Source of the DNA: Taudactylus pleione
Taxonomy: Eukaryota; Chordata; Amphibia; Anura; Myobatrachidae
NCBI GenBank assembly: GCA_031769625.1
Contig: JAUIMM010000040.1
Location: 9,172,001 to 9,236,000, forward strand
Length of the DNA: 64,000 bases
Direction of reading: 5' to 3'
Positions 57,289 through 64,000 of this stretch are shown piece after piece. A model generated the notes under the pieces. The model saw only the letters and a program-made list of their open reading frames with translations. It was not told where the DNA came from and ran no database searches. Numbering within the stretch: the stretch's first letter is position 1; each line of letters begins with the position of its first letter. Position numbers and translations under genes: made by a program.

Positions 57289-57530
57289 ATCAGTCCCTGC
57301 CCCATTGGAGCGTACATTTTAAATTTCCTAAAACAAAAGTGTACACACATATATATTAAGGTACATCTTATTCGGCAGCCAATGTACCTACTAGTATGTT
57401 TTTGAAGTGTGGCACGAAACCAGAGTGACTGGATTAAACACACACAAACATGAGAAGAGCAGACAAACGCTACACAGACAGGACTCTGGTTGGGAATTGA
57501 GCTTATCGCCTGGGTGCCGTTGGGCAGCAA
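57289..57530 (-). repeat. Partial copy of the 28080/43220 repeat
   Basis: It contains 'gcatcagtccctgcccc', 'ggagcgtaca' and 'acctactagtatgttttt' in the order seen at 43280-43400, with more decay. Confidence 0.55.
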
Positions 57531-57661
57531 TGACACTGTGCCATCACAGTAACCTCAACTATATTCCAGTGAATGGTGCAAGCTTTTGCACCATTCTAGA
57601 TACCATCACCCTAACCTGTGAGGATTGGGAGGAACAAGGGCTGTGTGTACCAGGAGACAGA

Positions 57662-58165
57662 GGGCCTGATTCAGAGCCGGACGCTCTGACCAGAGCGCTC
57701 GCTCTGAATCAGGACCCTCCTACATGAAAATGGAGCGGCCTCTTGGACGCTCACATAGCTGTGGGTGACCACCCACAGCTATAGCGAACGTCCATGATGA
57801 TGGTCAAGACCATCGCGACCATCGGGCTTGCAACGGAGACCCTACGGTAGGGTCTCGCTGCCGCAAGCCCTGGAGTGATTTTGGCTCTATCAGAGCCAAA
57901 ATCACTCCCACTGACATCACTACTGATGTCAGTGGGGCCGGCTTCAGACGGTAGGCGTTACCATGGGAACGCCTCCGTCTGGCAGGCACGCCCCCGGCAC
58001 GCCCACCAAAGGGGGCGTGCTGTCAATCAACATCAATAGCACGCCCCCTTTGGTGCGAGACCCGGGTCTCGCGCATGCGCACGACGGAGCTCCCTCCGTC
58101 GTGTGCATGCGCAGTAGGGCTCCATCGACCCGCTTGCGAGCGTCCTGCGGGTCTGAATCAGGCGC
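57662..58165. mobile_element. GGGCCTGATTCAGAG family MITE, AGA duplication
   Basis: It starts GGGCCTGATTCAGAG and ends 'gtctgaatcaggcgc', with AGA on both sides (57659-57661, 58166-58168). The interior matches 53994-54504 along most of its length, including the 'ctgacatcact...tgatgtcag' hairpin and the 'gggggcgtgctgtcaatcaa' segment. Confidence 0.8.
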
Positions 58166-58169
58166 AGAA

Positions 58170-58345
58170 TCCGCAGGTAGGCAGCACGGTCTGTGGGGAC
58201 TTGGGAGGGAGAAAGGGCAGCAGAGGGCTGAGGAAGGAGAAGGCACAGGTGGGCAGCGGAGGGCTGTGGGGACCGGGAGAGAAAAGGTGGGCAGAGTCTG
58301 AAGTGCTGTGGGGAGGAAAGAGGCAGAGCATCCAACTACTACTAC
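58170..58345. repeat. Purine-rich tract
   Basis: G/A-rich sequence with loosely repeated 'gtggggac', 'gggagagaaa' and 'gcagaggg' motifs. No coding signal is supported. Confidence 0.5.
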
Positions 58346-58349
58346 TGCT

Positions 58350-58442
58350 TGGCCCCGAATACGAGGCGGCAGCTGCACTGCACCTCTATGGGGTGGCGCT
58401 CCTGTTCGGCGGCATTTGACGAACAGTCTTTGAGCCGACCCT
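58350..58442. mobile_element. End fragment of the CAGGGCCGGC hAT-like family
   Basis: 'cctctatggggtggcgctcc' and the end 'gagccgaccctg' are the inverse of the left part of 21992-22299. The other end is missing. Confidence 0.5.
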
Positions 58443-58444
58443 GT

Positions 58445-59035
58445 ATACCTGTATATCATTCTTGTATTTGCACTGTGCATGCTCCAAACAAGGCACACAC
58501 ACAACGATGGTTGCATCCGTGCATACTTCTTTTGATTAATGTATGCTCAATTTAATTCCAACTCTGCATCTGGCTCAGAAACTGCAGGTAAGACCCAAAT
58601 ACTGGAATATTGCCCACATTGTTTACAAGCACCAGGATTAAATGTGGTAATGAGTTTAGGGCAGCAGCATTCCATTTAAGTACCCAGTGAAAGTTTGTAC
58701 TTCAATATATATATTTTTTTATCTTATTTTGCTAATATGTGTATCATTTTATATAACAAACTGTGATATGCGGTAATAAGAAAGTGCCAATCAATTTTGA
58801 GGTTTAACAAAAAACAGAAGGATAGAGAGAGCGGGACGGCGGACTGCAAAGGATGAAAATAGAGAAGGGGAAAACAAAATGACAGGGTCCAAAGGAAAGG
58901 AAAGAAGAAAAGAGAAAAAGAAAGAGAGAAAGAAAGAAAAAGATTGTGTCATTAATATGGTTAACTATATTGAAAATGGAATATGCATATGGAAATGAGT
59001 GGCCCACTGCTCCCAGATTTTGATAAAGACAATAA
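58445..59035. other. Unrecognised sequence with GA-rich tract
   Basis: A homopurine stretch at about 58862-58945 is built from 'gaaag' and 'gagaaa' units. Nothing else is recognised. Confidence 0.45.
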
Positions 59036-59039
59036 TATA

Positions 59040-59108
59040 CAGTGGCAGATTTTACTTAGGGGATGCAGGGCTGCAGCCCCCCCCCCCCCAGTAAAATCTG
59101 CTACCACT
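59040..59108. mobile_element. Fold-back remnant of a hAT-like MITE
   Basis: 'agtggcagattttact' and 'agtaaaatctgctaccact' are inverted arms separated by about 33 bp that include a run of C. The left end begins CAGTGGC, as at 14235, so the interior seems to have been deleted. Confidence 0.65.
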
Positions 59109-59109
59109 C

Positions 59110-60600
59110 ACAAGCCCACAATAACCTCCAGACTCGCCACCAACAGTGAGTAATGTATGATTGTTACTCACTGGTAGAGAAGGGCACAGGAGGAGATTAA
59201 CCTGGACCCTGCCGTCAATGAAGACACCAGCCTGCCCCTAATGAGGAGGAGCCGGAGGTGATGTGTACTGGCTTGAGCTTCCCATTGGAAGATCTTACTG
59301 CTAATCTCACACAGAGCTAGCAGCCCCAGGGGACTGCCAGTCCGGAGTGTGATGATTAGCATTTAGAGTTTCCAGCTGAAAGCCTGCACTATGATAATCG
59401 CCAGCCTTGCATTGCTTCTAGGGGCTACTGACTATGCAGTCCCTAGAAGTTGCTTCTGTGCTGCTGCGCAAGCGAGAAATTTAATTGGCAGAGCAACTGC
59501 ATAATGGCGGCGACGAAATCCGATTGACGTTCAGGTCAGGCAGGACTCATCAATATCAGACCCCCAAGGTATGCTCATATAGTGTCACGGTCCGTCACAA
59601 ACATTTAATAATGTAAAACCCAAATAGGGTTTTGGTACAAATCAGCCTCTAAAAGTTAATTGTAGTGTTATAAATGCATTAATTTTTTTATATACTCATA
59701 GTGGGTTAGTGTTCTAAAACTATATTAGTTACTAATGTTATAGGTTTAAATGTCCACCTGTCGGAAGGCTTATCTTTTGAACTTTATAGAGCAGTTAATT
59801 ATAAATTCTAATTAAGCTTTTTTTTAGTGATCAAGTTGCCGATAATTGGAAAATGAATCCTAATAACATTACTAATGAAAATCTTTTTAGAACACTAACA
59901 CACTATGATTATATAAGTATTTGAAAGATGAAGGCATACTGATATTGCAGCCCCCCTCAAGTCTAAAGGTAGGAGCTTCCACTGATAATATATATTGTAT
60001 ACTGGGTGGGCTGTTGATGGCTTGGAGTTTTGCCAAGTTAGGGGCATATGTGTGCTGGCCATGGCACAGACTGAGCGCCATACTGCTGCAGTAAATGTAA
60101 ATAGGGGCCTGTAAGCAAATCCAAGTAATGAGGGCTGAAAGAATGTAATCATGCCAAGAGCTATAAATAAGCGTGTCCATGCATGGTACAGAATAGTTTC
60201 ATTTAGGCACAGTTACAACAGCAGCACATATTTAAGAGGAAATTAATTTCTATTTCATGTTATTTAACATTTAAAAATATGTTTCTTGCAAGAAATTAAT
60301 GTTTGGTTCCTTTAATTGATTCTTAAATTTCTAAAAATAATGTAGTTATCAGAATTGAAAATATATATATAGCATTACTAAATCAGTAAATATTGATTAG
60401 TGCCTTTAATCTCATGTGTTTTAACAGCAATAGATGATGTAAAAATCCACAGCTAATGTACTTGTTATGTTTGAACATGCCAAGACATGTCTCTTACTTA
60501 GGCTTATCCCTCTTGATCTAGTAACCCTACCATATACTGTACTGTCAGAAGATAACCGCACAACCCCCTCAACCTTTATCTACTGAGTGTTCTGTATAAC
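59110..60600. other. Unrecognised sequence
   Basis: No gene or element ends supported. The minus-strand ORFs at 59887-60180 overlap in two frames and carry no known motif. Confidence 0.4.
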
Positions 60601-60609
60601 AGTTTACAC

Positions 60610-61067
60610 CATGCTTGCCAACTCCCCCGTTATGTCTAGGAGAGTCCTGGATTTCAGGGGGCTCTTCCGGACCCCCAAAAGAGTGGGTCAGTCCCCCACC
60701 TTCTGTCCACTTTCCGACTGGAGTGGGTGGCTAGGTGCTTTGATAATGTGATTCACATTGATGGGTCTATTTACTAAGCAGTGTTAGTAGACAGAGAGAA
60801 AAGTAATAAGAAAGTGATAAGGTGCAGGCCAATCAGCTCCCAACTTTCATCTCTCAGGCTGTGTTTGAAAAATGACAGTTGGGAGCTGATTGGCTGGTAC
60901 CTTATCACTTTCTTATCACTTTTCACTCTGTCTCCTAACACTGCTTAGTAAATAGACCTCTAAATTACATCATTGAATGTGATTGTGGCACCGTGCTACT
61001 CTTGCAGTAAGGAAATGTTTGCCCCCTTCTGGACTGTCCCAGAGGACTCTCTTATTTAACAAATATG
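60610..61067. mobile_element. hAT-like MITE, perfect 8-bp duplication, interrupted
   Basis: GTTTACAC is present intact on both sides (60602-60609 and 61068-61075). It starts CATGCTTGCCAACTC, like the 26048 family, and ends with 'ttatttaacaaatatg'. The palindromic MITE at 60764-60958 is inserted inside it. Confidence 0.75.
60764..60958. mobile_element. Palindromic MITE nested inside the hAT-like element
   Basis: The ends GGTCTATTTACTAAGCAGTG and CACTGCTTAGTAAATAGACC are perfect inverted repeats. The inner arms 'ccaatcagctcccaact' and 'agttgggagctgattgg' also pair perfectly. It is the best-preserved member of the 2537/27375/35606 group. Confidence 0.85.
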
Positions 61068-61079
61068 GTTTACACAGGG

Positions 61080-62420
61080 CTTGAAACTCTGTTGTATTAC
61101 AACTACAGACACCACTGTAAAACATTGCAAAATTCAGAGACAGTTTGATACCTTATTAAGTGCCTTTTTTATGATTATTATTTAATGGCATGGCATTTTT
61201 TTTCTATTAAAAAAGGTACAGGTACTCATCTAACGTTACAAGCTGATACAAGATTCATAGTAGCTTCCATATTCTGGACAACTCTTCACATGCTAATTTT
61301 ATTAATTTCCGAAATTATTTCACAGATTTATCCTTGTTTATAGAACTATTTATAAGAATAACTATGATCATTTATTGAAAAAAATAGAAAGCAGAGCAGG
61401 CAGATATCATGCTTAAAAAATGTTCTGAAAAATGGACATTCAAATTGGCTTCTATTTTATTTATGTAAGTGGACAGAACACAGTTGGAGGCACACAGATG
61501 GCATGGTGATCATCAGGTACTTATGGGGATTTTCCAGGGACTGGACACAGAGAAGCAGGATACAGGTGCCAACATTATTGCAGAGCAAGGTCTAGTAAAC
61601 AATGTAAGGTCATAGGCATTCAGTGGGCAAAGTAAAGGCTAGTAAACAACCCAAGGTCAGGGGCAGGCAATGGGCAAGGTAGGGTCCAATAAATAGACCA
61701 AATATGGGTCAGACAGCATTCAAGTGCATGTCCAGTTACAGACCAAGGTTAGGTCAGGATCCAAAGACAGTCTGTGTCACAGTAAGGAAAACTCACAGAA
61801 CTGCAGGTCCAGCACATGAGGCAAACTAAACTACCATCATCAGCACAGGTAAAACAGACAGGGAACCTTTTAAATACTAAAGTAGTCAATTAAAGGAAAT
61901 CTTGGAGATCAGCTGACTCACCAGAAAAAGTAGCAGTTAGAAGTCCAGTCCAGGGAGAGCAAGCTTCAATGTTGCTTAAAAACTGACAATGAAACTGGAG
62001 GAACAGCAACACAGAGTGCATGATGTTGGTGACTGTAGCTAAGTGATGGTCTGGAGTGAAGAGATGCCTGCCAAGTGATCTAAGACTCTCTCAACATTAG
62101 TACTTTGGTGGTAGTCCCTTATTTGGAATCTCCAACCATATGCGTTAATTGCCTGGCTCATGGAATTCTCATATAGCCAGGACCTCTAGCGAACATCTGC
62201 GTAGAAGGACAGATCGACACTGCAGCTCTAACCAAAAACCATGGAGCCCCCCCAGGTTCAGAAAAGCCGACCCTTAGCTGGAGAGAGGTCTCCCCTTGGG
62301 ACAGTAAGAGATATTTCAGGTATTCATATGATTTCAGTTTCTAAAATAGAGCAAAAATAAATAAAGACAGTGCAGTCACAAGGATTCATAGGTCATCTTA
62401 ATTCGAAGAGATAACTTTTA
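61080..62420. other. Mostly unrecognised sequence
   Basis: At 61590-61700 degenerate direct repeats of 'caaggt' and 'gggcaaggtagggtc' occur. They could come from a retroelement non-coding region, but no LTR ends, primer-binding site or coding motif could be supported. Confidence 0.35.
61240..61380. repeat. Dispersed repeat, copy 2
   Basis: Shares ordered motifs with 14326-14470 ('gttacaag', 'aagattcatagt', 'gaactatttata'). The family is not recognised. Confidence 0.5.
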
Positions 62421-62423
62421 CTG

Positions 62424-62550
62424 AAGTGGAGGTGTTGCCCATAGCAACCAATCAGATTGCACGTAGCATTTATCTAGCACCTTCTAGAAAATAATATCTA
62501 GAATCTGATTGGTTGCTATGAGCAACATCTCCACTTCTAAAAACCCGCAC
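62424..62550. mobile_element. Palindromic MITE ('gttgcccatagcaacc' family)
   Basis: The arms 'gttgcccatagcaaccaat' and 'attggttgctatgagcaac' pair, with inner 'cagattg/aatctg' also inverted. It is related to 2236-2390 and better preserved. Confidence 0.75.
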
Positions 62551-62554
62551 TTTA

Positions 62555-62890
62555 CTGTTTAAATTGCAAAGCAATAAGATTTCTGAGTAATTTTTGTGAG
62601 CATTTATCCAGTAGATTATATTTATTCTCAATGCAAATGTCACCTCACTCCTAAACCGGGCAAGCATGCTGAGATGTTACAGCCACTGTAACCCTTTATC
62701 ATAACACGCGTAGCTTGAAAAATAATTGTCTAATAATAATGACTGTGAAATCATAGAATCATTATCAAGCATATAGGTAAGTGAATTAGGAAGATGACCA
62801 CAGCCCAACACTATCAACCTGCATTTATGATCATCTCCCAAACACTTGGCCGAGTCATTATGTCTGTGACCAAATTGGACATTGTTTCTG
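62555..62890. other. Unrecognised sequence
   Basis: No supported feature. Confidence 0.4.
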
Positions 62891-62893
62891 TTA

Positions 62894-63191
62894 AGGCGGG
62901 TATCCACTTGAAGTTTAAAATGAGCGAATGAATGATAACGATATAGTTATCGTTCAATCGCTCATTAATCGTGCACAAATCAGGCATGAAAATGTTGGAA
63001 ATGACTAGCGATGCGCGCTCCCGCTAGCCGTTTCCGACATCACTCATCATCTGAAATTGCTGATCAATCTGCTGATAACGACAGATTGACCATGTTCGGG
63101 GATGAGGCACTGCAGGGGAAGAGGAACGACTGTACGATTACAATGTTGTAATCTTACTGTCGTTCAACTACCTGCTAGTGGATACACACCT
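62894..63191. mobile_element. Harbinger-like MITE, TTA duplication
   Basis: It starts AGGCGGGTATCCACTTG and ends CTAGTGGATACACACCT, with TTA on both sides (62891-62893, 63192-63194). The interior has 'gataacgatatagttatc' and 'cagattgaccatgttcgggg', shared with 19690 and 54993-55276. Confidence 0.8.
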
Positions 63192-63194
63192 TTA

Positions 63195-64000
63195 CTTTTT
63201 TCTCAATTATAAGTAGCAGGATTAACCAAAGCGTGGCTAGCTAAGCTTAATGTTGGAATCACAACAGAAGGTAACCATAAATCTGTGTTAGCTTTTTCAG
63301 GGGAGATGCAGTTTGGAAGGCCTGGATATATTGCTAATGAACAATTTCATACTTACCTATGCCTTCTCTGGGGACACAGCATTTCTCAATGTCTGTGCAA
63401 CATACATACATACATACATACATATATACATACATACATACATACATACATACATACGTACGTACATACGTGCAGTGCAGTAGGAATACAGAGAGGTTAT
63501 TTCATTTGTCCCCATCATAATGCCTTTTCAAGTGTCATTCAACTTCCTTCATTTCATAGAAACTGTGGATCTTTAATGTAAATAGTAAAGACCTTTTCCC
63601 AATAGGTTTATTATAGTTTTTGTGTATGAGAGTTAATCAGTTAACATTGTATAAAAAAAAAGATAATAGTGATAATAGGAAAACTGCTGTTTTTTTTCTT
63701 TTTGCTGCATTTTCTGAGGAATGAGATGAAAATAAAATATCTGTTTATATATGTCAGACACAAATCTATCAATTCAATATATGAGAAAAAGATAAAGACG
63801 CTACATTTATTTTTATCTTTTGTAGTTATTGTGGTAATCTAACATAAACACAAACATGGCTGGATTTGAAAGAGTTTAATCCTGTTTGCTCTTTGTACCT
63901 CATTTTAAAGTTTTATGTTATCTTGAAATAAGCTTTCTGTAGTTATCTGTCACAGTGTTTTGAATGAGAAAAGAAAGGTTTGTACACAGTGACTGATAGA
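63195..64000. other. Unrecognised sequence with CATA microsatellite
   Basis: Apart from the microsatellite at 63401-63470, nothing recognised up to the window end. Confidence 0.4.
63401..63470. repeat. (CATA)n microsatellite
   Basis: About 17 tetranucleotide units with a few interruptions and some 'cgta' units at the right end. Confidence 0.95.

Noticed and set aside
61480..61860. LTR retrotransposon non-coding region
   Set aside because: Repeated 'caaggtcaggggcaggc'-like motifs were suggestive, but no LTR boundaries, primer-binding site, polypurine tract or coding motif could be found.

Overview
This window looks like non-coding, repeat-rich DNA from a vertebrate with a large genome, most likely a frog or toad. 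The evidence is the repeat content: degenerate Tc1 elements, L2- and CR1-like LINE ends, many hAT and PIF/Harbinger-like MITEs, and long AT, AC and CATA microsatellites. No bacterial-style gene organisation is present. The species cannot be named from the sequence alone.

Only one long intact reading frame exists: a 1037-residue BED-finger hAT transposase at 49791-52904 (+). Directly upstream lies a tandem array of about 11.5 near-identical 160-bp units (47939-49786), each full unit carrying a CACGTG E-box. The arrangement resembles the 5' promoter monomers of some retrotransposons and is the most interesting object in the window. The block sits between two pieces of one L2-like LINE: the 3' coding end stops at 47938 and the 3' UTR resumes near 53820. 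That 3' UTR is itself interrupted by three further insertions, one nested inside another (53994-55276).

Layout: 1-9860 holds Harbinger-like, Tc1, hAT and palindromic MITEs, several nested. 9860-20380 is mostly unrecognised AT-rich sequence with scattered MITEs and one TTAGGG-rich element. 20380-26600 has a cluster of MITEs and a 1.6-kb hAT element filled with C/T-rich minisatellite. 26600-41200 is mostly unrecognised sequence with MITEs of the GTACACAC-ended group and a second TTAGGG-rich cluster. 41280-42320 is GC-rich and may be the 5' end of a minus-strand gene (two candidate phase-0 exons, low confidence), followed by a 15-bp minisatellite of about 41 units (42443-43054). 43200-47750 has a CR1-like end, a Tc1 deletion derivative, a CCCTAA-rich element and a C-rich tandem repeat. 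47750-55350 is the LINE/hAT complex. 55350-57550 has a second L2-like LINE in the opposite direction. 57660-64000 is more MITEs and unrecognised sequence.

The exact target-site duplications resolve many insertions: 8 bp for hAT elements, TTA for the Harbinger-like elements, and 3 bp of differing sequence for a six-copy family with GGGCCTGATTCAG ends. Apart from the transposase and the tentative exons, no functional protein gene, tRNA, rRNA or known ncRNA could be supported.
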